Positions 11,590 through 22,606 of a stretch of 64,000 nt of DNA are shown in pieces. The DNA is from Fragum whitleyi (Eukaryota; Mollusca; Bivalvia; Cardiida; Cardiidae), in contig OX411545.1 of NCBI GenBank assembly GCA_948146395.1, positions 22,275,526 to 22,339,525 on the forward strand, in the 5' to 3' direction. Positions within the stretch are counted from its first letter, which is position 1; each line of letters begins with the position of its first letter. The position numbers and the translations under genes are program-made. The notes beneath the pieces were generated by a model that had not been told where the DNA came from, searched no databases, and saw only the letters and a program-made list of their open reading frames with translations.

Positions 11590-12200
11590 TTTGCACCGTT
11601 TTGTCAATGAAAGCAGGGTAGGACTTGTTAATCTATTTAACAGAAACAAAGTATTGTTCAATCATCAATCTCTGACACTCAACTTCATCAGAATTGAAAA
11701 CGGTATAAAGGTCTCCAATTCTTTTCTATGGTCGAGTCCTGAAGCGTCCAGGGGACTAGCCACAGATAGTATGTATCGGATAGGGTCCCTGCTGCCTCTG
11801 TTTGAGTCCCTTAAAACCACCAGCTTTGATCAAATTGCTGATGCATGGTTCTGGTTGCTTTTATTGGTTTAAAGTTAACTGAAAATTGCAATGCAGTTAG
11901 TTTATTGCATATTTTGTGCAACCACCGACTAACAAAAGTCGAGTTATATACCTACATTATCCTATACTACTTGAAAATGGCATTAACATTTGATGCAACA
12001 AAATATATGTAAATACGCCGTATTAGTAGAAGTTTTCTAGATTCATTGATTTTCTATAGAAGTGACTGAATCAGGAGTGTTATTGTGTGATGTAGGCATA
12101 TGTCATTTTAGGAAGCATTGTCAATGTTTAGAGGATGGACGATATGTATCCTATACAAGCCTGTGTATGACATTTCAACAATTTTGCATGTGCATAAAGC
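11590..12200. other. Intergenic, no recognised gene
   Basis: A 93-codon open stretch on the plus strand (11591-11872) has no recognisable domain, no convincing splice context and no homologue I know. The rest is AT-rich. Confidence 0.4.
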
Positions 12201-12203
12201 AAA

Positions 12204-12248
12204 GACTCTGGTCAGTCTGTGCATCCACACAGTCTGACCAGAGTCTTC
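12204..12248. repeat. Hairpin with ACTCTGGTCAGTCTGTG arms
   Basis: ACTCTGGTCAGTCTGTGCAT pairs with CACACAGTCTGACCAGAGT. It is related to the core hairpin at 9210-9250. Confidence 0.85.
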
Positions 12249-12499
12249 ACTATGTGCCCTGTAGATACATAAGGTTTCAACCCCTCTCCAGCTTATATCA
12301 GTGTTACATAGCGTTGTTTTCTAGGGTGTTCAATGTTTGTGCCTCACACCTGTGTGATATTGTTGGAAATGTTACACATAGACTCACTATATTATTATAC
12401 ATGTACATGGTCACAAACCCATAGAGTTACCCTATCCGCTATTTAAATTTGCTCTCTGTAAACGCCAATCATTTCAATTCGCTCGTACATAATAATATA

Positions 12500-12752
12500 C
12501 ATATGTGCCACGTCACATGAAAAGGGACCACCTTGGAAGTCCTTATAATGAATATTTTAAATAGAAATTGGTAAAAGCAAAGGTCAATCAGAGGTCGCAT
12601 TTCAAAAAACCTTCACAATAGGGCAGAGTGGTTATTCCAGTTTCAGAAAATCAGCAAAGTGCGTAAAGTGTTGACCCTAATCAGACTCAATGAGGTTGAC
12701 GCTTTACACTTATCACTTTGTCCCTTTTCGCGTGACAGGTCACACATAAGAA
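12500..12752. mobile_element. Inverted-repeat element, same family as 8322-9298
   Basis: The left end TATGTGCCACGTCACATGAA-AAGGGACCA is inverted at the right as GTCCCTTTTCGCGTGACAGG-TCACACATA. The interior carries GTAAAGTGTTGACCCTAATC and its inverted partner. Confidence 0.75.
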
Positions 12753-13236
12753 GTATCTATGATTTAAACACCAATAATTTTTCCCTTGGGATATCAGTTT
12801 GACCCCCATGTCTGAGAACGTTCATTTGACCTTTGACTTATGTCATCGCGACACAAGTCATTTGGTTCCTATTAATGGACGAATGTTAAGTTGTATACCT
12901 GTGTCAAATAAGTAGCTTGTGGTTTGTACAATTTAGTGTACTTGTAGGGTGAAAACAAAAGAAAGCTTTGACAAGGTCCACAAGCCTCCACCATTTACAT
13001 GTAAATGAAAAACTGTTGAATATACCGATGGGTCAGTGCAAAACTATTTTAAAGGTCTATAATTTAATTTCGGTTATGTTCATAATTATTATTGTGTTCT
13101 GATTGGCTGAAAAGTTGTTTTTTTCTCCATTTACAACAATTATAAGTAACCAGTTGTTTTGTAAGCTTCTGCGAACAGTAGTCCCAGAAGAAATCTGTTT
13201 CTATATTGACAATTCTTTACATTTTTGCTTCATGAT

Positions 13237-13318
13237 ATTACATTATAAGATATGAAGATAATATTTGTTGATTTCATTTTCATACCAAAATTAAATCAAC
13301 AAATACTCTCTTCATCTC
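13237..13318. mobile_element. Short foldback element, family T
   Basis: AAGATATGAAGATAATATTTGTTGATTT pairs imperfectly with AAATCAACAAATACTCTCTTCATCTCTT. The same termini frame the element at 30589-30775. Confidence 0.65.
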
Positions 13319-13564
13319 TTAACCCTTGTCATGCTGAATAAATTTTGGTTAAAAGTTTCATCTAAATTAAAGGGCAAAAAGCACTGAAAGTACCAACTGA
13401 ATGTCAATTTTGATTTGAAAAACCAAATCTATTGACAATTCTGGTTTGAAAGTGAGAAACAGGTGGTGTAGACTAACATCAGACTGCACATATGTACAGG
13501 CTGATGTTTGTCTATAGCTCTCATCATAGCAGGAATATGCCGGGTTCAGCATGACAAGGGTTAA
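13319..13564. mobile_element. TTAA-flanked MITE, family J
   Basis: TTAA-CCCTTGTCATGCTGAA at the left and TTCAGCATGACAAGGG-TTAA at the right give 16-bp perfect terminal inverted repeats and a TTAA duplication, as for piggyBac-type insertion. The inner part contains CTGCACATATGTACAGGCTG. Other copies are described separately at 19256, 31150, 32340, 35994, 51096 and 54017. Confidence 0.88.
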
Positions 13565-14556
13565 ATATATTTAGGTACTTACAATAGATTTTGCAGTGAC
13601 CCATCTATATTTAGAATCTTCTCTCAATCTATATTTTATAGCTCTATTATAGATGCCAAAGTTATATTTTGTGATCATAGGTAAACTTTGTCTCTATTTG
13701 AATGTATGCGGTATAGATTATTTATCATTCATTACAAATTGTGCATCTGTAGATTATAAGAGGGTTGTTCCAATATTTTTCATGTCATTTGCTTTTTGCT
13801 GCCTTACTTGTGATTGGCACTAGGCTGGGGATCTGAATGGCTTGTAAGGTATATCCATATAACCAGCACCATGACCTGCATTTAAACCCTTGAATCTTAG
13901 ATTGAGAGCCATCCAAATCCACACCTAGCCTAGAATACCAGGAAAATTTCTAGAAAAAAAAAAAATAACTACTAGATAATTATTTAATGAAAATACCACT
14001 GTTATACTGTTATGGGTACTCATTAGAATTGTTTTGTTAAATGAGTTCAAATGAGTTCCCAAAACATAGGGTTTAGTTGAAAATAATGATTTAAAAATGC
14101 TGTTACCCTCTCTTAACCAGACCTTTGAAAGCAAGAGCTAGTTGAACAACCCCCTCATTACTTTGCAAAGCAGACAGGCTAAACATTATGAGATAGGAAA
14201 CACAAGTATTGTTGGCCAAATAAATGCTGCTACAAAAAATTTTTACCTAAAGCCTTTTTTTACTATGAATGTAAGCAAATTATCACACACAAAAATGCCC
14301 TGAGAAAGTGTCATCCAAATCAATCAAATAGAAAGTTTTGTTAACAAGATGTTTTTCATTAAGATCCTTTTCATATGGCATGGCCTTATATGGTAAAACA
14401 GCATCAATATACGTGTACTGATGGCCCAGCATACAACAGCTTAAACTGCCTTTAAACATATAGGCAGTTACAACTGTTTCATGCTAAGCCATCAACATGT
14501 ACATATGTTGACACCATTTCTGCATGAAAACATGAAGATGTATTAGTTAAACACTT

Positions 14557-14790
14557 ATGTCCCTGACAATGCTATTTCAGAAATTTTTAACATATTTGAC
14601 CTTAAAAATGACTTTGACCTTGACAAATGACCTGGACACCTACAGAGAGATCTTGTCACAAGTAAAAGTCATGTCAAATATGAAGGCTCTATCCCTTCAC
14701 AATCCCAAGTTATGGCCAATGTTAAAGTTTTTAGTTGGGACAGATGGACAGATAGGCAAAAAAAAATATTATCATGCAATGAAGCCTGTA
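14557..14790. repeat. Repeat family E fragment (GACCTTGAC type)
   Basis: Phrases TGACCTTGACAAATGACCT, TATGGCCAATGTTAAAGTTT and GGGACAGATGGACAGATAGG recur in the same order at 25917, 30470, 32870 and 35885. These are diverged copies of a common dispersed repeat. Confidence 0.65.
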
Positions 14791-15305
14791 TTGACCTGAT
14801 ATCACCTGTCTGATAACACATGATATCAGTCTATTTTTAGAAACAATTCACATACACTTTCACCTGAATTTCTTTGATATTACAAGGATTAATTATGATT
14901 AAGCACGAAAAAGGGTTGCATAATACAAAGAATAACAGGCAAGTGTCTTGAAACATCAATGTTATCTGGGCCTGAGGTTATAAAACTTTTCTCAGGCTCA
15001 ATTCAAAATTTTCTTGAATTTCAATTTGAGATTAAAGCCGTAATTCAGTTTTATTACTCATTTTAATGTATTAACCTAAAAGATGATATTAATAAGTTGT
15101 TATAAATAACAACTTATTAATATTATCTTTTATTTTCAAACATTTATTTTAATTCAAAATTTTGTAAAAATTGATCCTGAGGCTGAGAAAACATTTTATA
15201 TCCTTGGGCCCCGGTCTTGGCTGTGAGAAATTGTCATGACAAGGCTTTACCTTGACCAGATAACATTTTAAGACACTTACAAGTTATTCTCTACATACCC
15301 CCCTG
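14775..15305. mobile_element. Family X copy, split by a nested foldback element
   Basis: This is homologous to 6300-7480 in ordered blocks. It is interrupted at ATGTTATCTGG by the element at 14968-15208 and resumes with TCTTGGCTGTGAGAAATT. Confidence 0.65.
14968..15208. mobile_element. Nested foldback MITE (GGGCC termini)
   Basis: It begins GGGCCTGAGGTTATAAAACTTTTCTCAGG and ends with the inverted CCTGAGGCTGAGAAAACA...CTTGGGCCCC. An inner palindrome is at 15093-15130 (AATAAGTTGTTATAAATAAC-AACTTATT). A second copy at 37052-37292 has the same ends and inner palindrome. Confidence 0.75.
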
Positions 15306-15342
15306 AAATATTCATGTGGAGGTATACTACTTTTTGGGGGAT

Positions 15343-15560
15343 TGATTGAATGGAGTTTAACGCCGCTTTCAACATTTTTTCAGTTATATATTGTGGCGGC
15401 TGGAGCACCTAATGATGGTTTTCTGATATTTCTCTCACTAGTACAACCACCACATCCTTTCCTAGCCTCCAGCTGCTATCTCACATAGGTCTACGATTAT
15501 CAACCAATTTCTGAGAGACAAATAGTCGGAAAGAAATGAGTGCTGCCATCCGGGCTTTTT
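15343..15560 (-). mobile_element. SINE-like repeat
   Basis: It shares GGAGTTTAACGCCGCTTTCA, GGCTGGAGCACCTAA, CTAGCCTCCAGCTGCTATC and CATAGGTCTACGATTATCAACC with copies at 16245, 22607, 36390 and 53345. Some of those retain a tRNA-like head at the right end on the minus strand. Confidence 0.75.
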
Positions 15561-15576
15561 GGTGGATGGCACATGC

Positions 15577-15800
15577 TTAACCCTTTCCTGTTTTACAAAA
15601 TTTAAGACCTGTACAAATTCATAGGTTTTGTAAATCATATTTTAAAGTGGATTTAAATTGAAAAATAACCATTCAGTAGGATAGAAAATAGTGTGGAAAA
15701 AGAAGAAATTGCTTGTAAGAAGCAATTTCTTCTTTTTTAACATTGTTCTCTCAATCATAAAATCACAGGCACATAAAAAGCAGGGATTAAACAGCAAAGG
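15577..15800. mobile_element. TTAA MITE, family M
   Basis: It starts TTAACCCTTTCCTGTTTTAC and contains the hairpin AAGAAGAAATTGCTT-GTAAG-AAGCAATTTCTTCTT at 15698-15736. It ends ...GATTAAACAGCAAAGG. The right TTAA is lost. About 90 percent like the copy at 20547-20775 by eye. Confidence 0.8.
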
Positions 15801-16009
15801 CTTCGGGTAGTGGACCATCAATAGTTCTGCAATGCTTTGGACAGAATGAACTTTTACAGTGCTAACCGAGGTTTCTAATGATTTCAATAGGAATTTTTCT
15901 GAAAGATCATGAGTTCCGAAATGTAGCAGAACTATTATAGACCCACTTCCTTAAGGAGGCTTATAAGGATTAATTTAGGTAAGAGAAAAACACATCAAAC
16001 ATGTTTTAA

Positions 16010-16193
16010 AATAAGTATAGAAAATATTTATTAATACATTATCAGAATATATGTACCAATTTAGGTTTGAAATACAAGTTCAAATAAAAACTTATACACA
16101 ACATTACATTCCATACAAAAACCTTTTAACATTCAATCCTAAACAACTGTGTTCTCTCACACTAAGAAGAATGATCTGGTCAACTACAAATTT
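16010..16193 (-). other. erlin: Candidate terminal exon and 3'UTR of erlin
   Basis: On the minus strand an acceptor ATATCTTGTTTCAG ends at 16194. Joined in phase 0 to the AAG at 21947, it opens a 29-codon tail beginning KFVVDQIILLSVREHSC before a TAA. AATAAA follows (16027-16032 on the plus strand reads TTTATT), and the stretch is locally unique rather than repeat. The tail is not recognisable as erlin, whose C-termini vary. A rival acceptor (TTATTCTTCTATTACAG at about 19926) would end the protein after GTR, but it lies in a short repeat present three times nearby. Another unique stretch with exon-like ends is 17098-17190. Confidence 0.3.
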
Positions 16194-16244
16194 CTGAAAC
16201 AAGATATGATCTATCTAAAAAAAGTCCTGCTTTTGGAACACGGA

Positions 16245-16440
16245 ACTACCCGTACTACCATTACACCCTTTCCTAGCCTCTGACTGCTATCTCACATAGG
16301 TTTACGATTATCTACCCATTGGTGAGAGACAAACATTGGAAAGGATATTTGCCGCCACTAGGTATCGAACCCACCTGAATGGAGAACTGAAGCTTCTTAA
16401 GCAGCTGATTTGCTCCATAGACCTGAATCTACTGATATGA
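16245..16440 (-). mobile_element. SINE-like repeat with tRNA-like head
   Basis: The body CCTAGCCTCTGACTGCTATC, CATAGGTTTACGATTATCTACC is followed by a tRNA-like segment whose minus strand contains TTCGATACC. Probably truncated at the left. Confidence 0.6.
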
Positions 16441-16519
16441 TTTTACCAAATTTAAGTGAATGAATGAATGTTTATTTCAAGTGCGTAAGTGTTTTTATGT
16501 ATCACAAGCTGAAATATTA

Positions 16520-17098
16520 CTGCAAAGAAAAATGCAAGATTGATTTATAACTCATAAAAAATTTACCTTTGTCTATTAAATACATATTTTTCATCTGGCC
16601 GCGATACTTTTGTGGAGTCTGATAATGGGCCAAAAAAGGAACATTCCAATGAAACATGCTTGATATCCATTGGTTAAGAATCTAGATTCTTAGAAAATGA
16701 TTTTCTAAGTTTCCACTTTATAAAATATAGAGAAATGACTTCAACCATAAAATACATATTTTTCATTTGATCACAATTTTTTTGGTAAGGGGTTACTGAA
16801 GAAATATTCCAGTGAAATTCAATTGATATCCATCTGTTAGATTCTGAAAACAGTCACATATTACCATATATGGAAATAAGTCAAGCCCATTAGAGTCTTG
16901 TTTTTCTTTGGATAAAAATCTTTGAAAATCTTTGAAAGAGGGTCATCCAAGGATTATTCCTGCGTAGTTTGGTTAAAACATATCCATTAGTTTCTGAGGA
17001 TTAGATTTTTAAAGAAAAAGTTTACAACTGGACGTACAGACGCATGCTGGACACAGTGGAATGACAAAAGCCCCCATGGCCTTCGGCTAGGGAGCTAA
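16520..17098 (+). mobile_element. Pearl-like family A copy, 5'-truncated and diverged
   Basis: Core units with TTCATCTGGCCGCGATAC..., then AGTTTCTGAGGATTAGAT, AAAGAAAAAGTTTACAACTGG, a decayed ACGG stretch (17030-17045) and the hairpin end GCCCCCATGGCCTTCGGCTAGGGAGCTAAA. Confidence 0.7.
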
Positions 17099-17264
17099 AG
17101 ATTACCTGTAACATGCAATTTCTCCTTCCTAATAACAGTTTCCTTGTTTCAAATTCTTTAAACATGTCAGCAAGAGGTGGTGCATAACTGTGCCTCAAAA
17201 AAATCAAGTAAGGATTGTTAAAAAACATTTTACATACATTGTCCCACAATACTACATAATGTTA

Positions 17265-17441
17265 AACAAGAGCTGTCACTGTAAGATGACAATGCCCCCG
17301 ACACCGCTTTGATAGTAATAAGGAAGTTATGGCCAATGTTAAAGTTTTTGGACGGAATGACGGACGGACGGACAGACGGACGGACAGACAGACGGACGGA
17401 CAAGTCAAATTTATGATGCCTCCCTATCGGGGGCATAAAAA
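17265..17441 (+). mobile_element. Short pearl-like element, family E2
   Basis: The 5' end AACAAGAGCTGTCACTGTAA carries ATGCCCCCGACA. The segment GGCCAATGTTAAAGTTTTTG is followed by an (ACGG)n run at 17354-17400 and the 3' hairpin ATGCCTCCCTATCGGGGGCAT. Compact (177 bp), with no tandem core. Confidence 0.75.
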
Positions 17442-18381
17442 GGTTTAAAAATAAATTATATTATAACTACAAACCATGTGGTCATGTGGTTAACATTGAT
17501 AATCTCCTATTTCTGGAAATTGTTGAGCAAATGATCCTACATATTTTTAATGCTATCAAAAGTACAACAACTTAAAATATAGAGTAAAAAAAGGAATAAT
17601 ATAACAGGTACCCAGTATAGACATTAATACTTATGAAATTTACAAATCAATCTTTTTCCCATTTTGACCTTGATAATCAACCTTGACCTTGACTGATATT
17701 AGATAACATTGTTATTATCCAATGAGATCAGTATCTATTCTGGCCATACATATTCAAAAGGAAACCATGGAAAGCAGCTAAGACACAAATTAACCAAACC
17801 TATTTATCTCATATTTCTACTAAATAAATACACTCTCTTTCATTTTAGTCATTCAAATCTACACATAAAGAGACACATGTTAACAATGACACAAAATACA
17901 TAAATATTATTCAATTCCTTATTCAAGATTAAAAAAAAAAATCTTCTATGCTGCATATCATTATAGATATTTTTTTTAACCTAAGACAAAGATTTCAAAT
18001 ATGATTTCTTTTTGTTCCCATTCAAGTCTGGTTTTATGTTATACATATTCACACTACTTTAATTTTAAATGTGACCAGTCAGGCAAAAAGGAATTATCTG
18101 GGTAGTGTGTAAAGTGTTGTCCCCATTAAGACTTTGCGGTTTACCCACAAAGACTAGGGTCGTAAATCTGCTCACTTGGCCGGTTTCCTGAATCGAGAAA
18201 GGTCATTTTAGAGTTACAGATAACATGGGGGGCAAAGGCTGTCTAAATCATTATTTCTCAATGAAACATTGTGTCTTTGGTGCCACCTTTCAAATGACAT
18301 CTTCTCGATCCAAAACCTTTTTCAAATGCTCATTATATGGTGTTCTCAGAAACCATCCTATTTTGTCAAATATATTGCAAG

Positions 18382-18424
18382 TAGAGAAGAAATTCTTATT
18401 AAGAGCAATTTCTTCTTTTTCCAA
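18382..18424. repeat. Hairpin AGAAGAAATT...AATTTCTTCT
   Basis: AGAAGAAATTCTTATTAAGAGCAATTTCTTCTTTTTC forms a foldback. The same motif occurs at 15698, 20083, 20668 and 22960. Confidence 0.75.
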
Positions 18425-18509
18425 AATATCAAGTATAAAAACCCATGGGACCTAAAATCAAGAGATGTACAGGCAGGGCTTTAACTCTTAACCCTTGTCT
18501 ACTGAATTA

Positions 18510-19055
18510 AACAAGATGGTCCTAGATCGCTCACCTGAATCTCTTTGACCCCTGGGAGATCACACCAATTAAAAAGGCAGAAGTCGTAAAGGAAATAATT
18601 TCTACACAAAAACCATATGTTTCATGAAGTCTTGGCCAAAATTGTAGCTATAACAAGAAAATTATCATTAAGACCCCTTCTCCTGAGATCTAGCAAGGAT
18701 CTTTCCCATTTCAATAGGGTTCATCCTTGAGACCTGACCAACATTCTTACCAAGTTTCATAAAGATTTGGGCCATATATGTGGCCTCTAGAGTATAAACA
18801 AGAAAATTGTCATTTGTCCACTTTTCCAGTGATATGGCATGGATCCTTCCCAATTTCAATAGGGTTCATCCTTGTGACCTGACCAACATTCTGACCAAGT
18901 TTCATGAAGATTGGATCATATCTGTGGCCTCTAGAGTGTAAACACTTAAATTGTTGACGCACGACGACGGAAGACGCACACTGCAAGACAGACGACAGAC
19001 ATTCAATGATCACAAAAGCTCACCTTGAGCACGATGTGCTCAAGTGAGCTAAAAA
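18510..19055 (+). mobile_element. Pearl-like element, family B
   Basis: The 5' end AACAAGATGGTCCTAGATCG-CTCACCT leads into core units of about 150 bp (CATCCTTGAGACCTGACCAA...GGCCATATATGTGGCCTCTAG). Then comes a degenerate ACGACGG tract (18956-19000) and the 3' hairpin CACCTTGAGCACGATGTGCTCAAGTGAGCT. It appears to sit inside a family J MITE whose left end (TTAACCCTTGTC) is just upstream at 18489. Confidence 0.82.
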
Positions 19056-19255
19056 TCTTGGAAATATTGCAACAAAAACTAAGTGTTCAAAGCACTGGGT
19101 GTACTAAGAATGAGTTGGTATTCATTTTGAAAATCAAATTACTAAGCTTTTCTGGTTTCAAAAATGGAAAAAACAGTCTGTATAGGCAAAGATTAGACTG
19201 CACATATGTGCAGGCTAGTTTGGATTAACCAAAAATGTGTAGTCTCATAAAATTT

Positions 19256-19500
19256 AAACCCTTGTCATACTGCATAAAAACCTTGTTTAAATTGTATGGA
19301 TATCAGAGTGCTGAAAACACTGGATTGACTTTTGTGAGCAAGTATTTATTTCAAAATATCATTTTAAATTATTTTCTATTTTAAAAAGGAAAGTCAGGTG
19401 GTGTGGACCAAGATCAGACTGCACATATGTGCAGGCTGATCTTTGTCTATACCTCCTGCCAAAAGTAGGAACATTCAGGGTACAGCATGACAAGGATTAA
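19256..19500. mobile_element. TTAA MITE, family J (copy 2)
   Basis: The ends are TTTAAACCCTTGTCATACTG and CAGCATGACAAGGATTAA; the inner GACTGCACATATGTGCAGGC palindrome is present. Confidence 0.8.
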
Positions 19501-19683
19501 AGGAGATTTTGTCTCTTTTGCAAAAAAGATGTATTTACAGACAGGCCTAAAAATACATGCTAGTAAAACAATTGCCTTCCCCAATCTTATTGGTGCTTGG
19601 GTTACACCTTGCTTTTATTCAACACTTCATTCCCTTGCTTTTATTCAACACTTCATTTCGTATAACAAAACATTGCAGACTGT

Positions 19684-19743
19684 TTGCAAATTATACCCCG
19701 CTTTTCACATGCACTTGCATGCAAAGCGGGGTATAATTTGCAA
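19684..19743. repeat. Hairpin, second copy of ATTATACCCCGC family
   Basis: TTGCAAATTATACCCCGCTT pairs with AAGCGGGGTATAATTTGCAA around a CATGCACTTGCATG centre. Confidence 0.88.
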
Positions 19744-19963
19744 AAAAGTTTACCAAGTTTTGTTATCCTGAAGGCAGGGCAGGTGTTTTAAGGTATGATA
19801 ATCATAATGATTGGAGATGAAATGATTATATAAAATAACATTGATGTAGACTGATGGTATATCACAAGTATTAAGGCAGCTCAGGATGGACAATAATGCT
19901 GGAAACCAACCCTCATCTGGTACCCTGTAATAGAAGAATAAATCATACATACTAAACTATAAT

Positions 19964-20378
19964 CAGGGGTCGACACTAACTCCTGAGATAAAGGAGTCAA
20001 TTGGACTCCTTACACATGTAATCAAGGAGTCCAAGCTCAAAGTAAGGAGTCCAAATTTTCATAATGGGAAAACATTGTGGAAAAGAAGAAATTGCTTGTT
20101 ATGAGCAATTTCTTCTTTTCCTCAATGTTCTACCCAAAATGAGTTTTTTTCTCAAAACACTACAGGATGCAAACAAATATTTTCTTCAACAACTTTTATA
20201 GTGAAATAATATACAGTTTTGGCAAATGTTAGAAAGGACACTGCTCTGTGAATTTGTTTTTCAAAATACTGTTATATGACCCTTGGAGTCTATTAGACTC
20301 CCAACTTGCACATAGAAGGAGTCCCACTGGTAAACAAGGAGTCTCGGACTCCCAGACTCCCCTTAGTGTCGAACCCTG
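19964..20378. mobile_element. 415-bp MITE with CAGGGGTCGACACTAA ends
   Basis: The left CAGGGGTCGACACTAA and right TTAGTGTCGAACCCTG are inverted with two mismatches. ATAAT flanks both sides. The interior repeats the phrase AAGGAGTC many times and carries the AAGAAGAAATTGC hairpin at 20083-20122. The CAGGG start suggests a hAT-like origin, but the short flank match does not settle it. Confidence 0.78.
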
Positions 20379-20546
20379 ATAATGAGTGGAACCAACCCTT
20401 ATCTGGTACCCTGCATTAGAACAGTAAATTGTACAAAATAACTTAACATGCCTGATATCAACCTTCAACTGGTGCCCCACAATAGAACAGTACTATCAAT
20501 GATTTTTGACATGTCAGGGCAGAGCCTAAATAAAAGGTTGTTGAAT

Positions 20547-20775
20547 TTAACACTTTCCTGTTTTTCAAAATTTTGGACCTGTCCAAATTCAAAGGTTTTG
20601 CAGACGAAAATTTAAAGTGGATTTAATTTGAAAAATAACCATTCAGCAGGGTAGAAAATAATGTGGAAAAAGAAGAAATTGCTTGTCAGAAGCAATTTCT
20701 TCTTTTTTCACAATGTTTTCTCAATCATAAAATCACAGGCACATAAAAAGCAGGGATTAAACAGCAAAGGGTTAA
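20547..20775. mobile_element. TTAA MITE, family M (complete copy)
   Basis: TTAACACTTTCCTGTTTTTC at the left, ACAGCAAAGGGTTAA at the right; TTAA is at both ends and a central hairpin is at 20668-20707. Confidence 0.82.
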
Positions 20776-20978
20776 TGTTGAGGTAAATCATGAAAATAAC
20801 ATTTTGATGCGAAATGAATTTCAATTAGATTTTAATACCTTAGCCTTAGATTTATCAAAATAAATAGCTCCTTTAAACAACTTTTTTGGGGGGTTCAGGT
20901 TTATAACAAAAATAAAACATGTTTTAAGAGACTTGTATAATGTTTAATGTTGACATTTCAAGGGCCAGCATATAACTA

Positions 20979-21156
20979 CAGTCAAACCTGTTTAAGTGGC
21001 CAACTGTCTTCAACAAGTAACCTGTATAAAGCAAGCGACTAAGGATGTTCCAAATTTAGTGATTAAACAGATATAAACCTGTATCAAGCCAGCACCTCTC
21101 TTAAGCAAGCAATTTTTGAATGTCACTTACGCGCTTGTTGAATATGGGTTTGACTG
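20979..21156. mobile_element. TA-flanked mariner-like MITE
   Basis: CAGTCAAACCTG at the left and its inverted GGGTTTGACTG at the right, with TA directly outside both ends. The interior is the TTAAGTGGCC/TTAAGCAAGC type. 178 bp. Confidence 0.8.
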
Positions 21157-21621
21157 TATTTTAAGTGCCTATATATTTAGAGGCACTAACAATAGGTTTG
21201 TGCGGATCTTTGGATTTGGTCTCATTTTTACAATAAAAAAATTAAATACTTTTTTCATTTCTATAAATGATCCATTCTTCTATCACTTTGTTACATGTGT
21301 TTGTCAAACTCGAATGCCCCTGGAACAGCATTTTTTAAAAACTCCTACCTTGACAGATAACCTTGACCTTGTCACATGACCTTAACCTTGGTATCGTTAG
21401 ATACACATTATAAAGATCTATCACAATACCAAATATGAGCATTGTATCTTTAATAGCCTTGAAGAAATTGGCAATGGTAGGATTTTGGGTTAAGTTTTGA
21501 AGACAGGCAGAACAGTTAGGGCTCAACTTTAGAAAATAATTGAGGCCTGATTGAAACAGTCTTTAATTCTTTAAACCAGTTAAGGGTCTGGAAAACTGAT
21601 ATAAGATAGTTTTTCTGTTCC

Positions 21622-21755
21622 TTGCCTGAGGTGCGTTTCTTAGATTAAGATTCTTAAGAATCTCATTAAGATTTTTAAAATGTAGCTTTTTTTATATTAA
21701 GATTTTAAAGCGGCTAAATAAGAATCTTAAGATATCTTAATGAGGAAACGGAGAT
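21622..21755. repeat. Foldback repeat AAGATTCTTAAGAATC
   Basis: GTGCGTTTCTTAGATTAAG... is mirrored by ...AAGATATCTTAATGAGGAAACG. Probably a MITE. Confidence 0.6.
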
Positions 21756-21946
21756 GCTTTTGCACTGGCTTAAAATGAGTAGCCTTGACGACGCAGATTG
21801 TTTTCACTCAAAATATTGAAAATTGTTTCTTATGAAATTTTAATTTAGCGGAAATTTTCACTTTGATGTAAAACTCTTGACAACATACATCATCAATATA
21901 TTTTCTATGATCACTATACAATCACATTTTAATGTAAAAACATTAC

Positions 21947-22093
21947 CTTTTTATCATTGGATTGAGCAATAGTTTGGCTAGTTGATGTGGGTTCTACAAA
22001 CATATTGGGAATCTTCTCTCCAAAATATATCTTTGAGTTAGAGGCTATAGATTGATATTTCAACATATCTAGATATTCTGGTGTTAACATCAT
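21947..22093 (-). CDS. erlin: Erlin exon, conserved C-terminal block
   Basis: This 147-bp, 49-codon exon has acceptor TTTATGTTATAG and donor AAAAAG|GTAATG, with phase 0 at both ends. It encodes [19 protein letters not shown], then [18 protein letters not shown] and [18 protein letters not shown] and SNSKIYFG-x3-IPNMF are hallmark erlin residues needed for higher-order assembly. The tail after NMF diverges, as usual in the family. Confidence 0.95.
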
Positions 22094-22606
22094 CTATAAC
22101 ATAAAAAGAAAATGATGTAAATGTATTATAAGTTAGAAAATCTACCGCTAGAAAAGAAAAGGCTTTTGTTCACAGAGGAAGATATATGAGTCTATGTTTG
22201 ATATTTTCAACAATTTCAAAATGTTTGATATTTACAACAATTTCAAAAAAGTTTTCAACAATCACTGAGTTTCTAGCTACATATAACAATACATACCGGT
22301 AGTACAAAAATTGCCCCAAGCAAAGACTCTGGCCAATGTTTGCAACTCATGTCAAAATATTGGAAATGTCATGTACAGGCTCATATAAAATCTTTGAAGC
22401 GATATCTCCTCAAGGCAAGGTGATCCTCTCTATTATGATACACATTTGGTACAGTGTTATGTAAAGCATTCCATTTTACAAGTTCAATAACAACAGAGGA
22501 CATCAAAATACTTAGGTTTTTTTTACCCTTTGGACAAGTAGACTTTCCAAGCGCAACTGGATTTTGATTAAAGAGAAAAAAATGCAGACCCTTGAATTGA
22601 TCCATT

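Noticed and set aside
11430..11621. Plus-strand frame with repeated Arg-Thr-His/Asp-Gly-Arg-Thr
   Set aside because: It is the translated ACGG/ACGC microsatellite and hairpin end of family A; the same frame recurs at 24842, 39616 and 47719.
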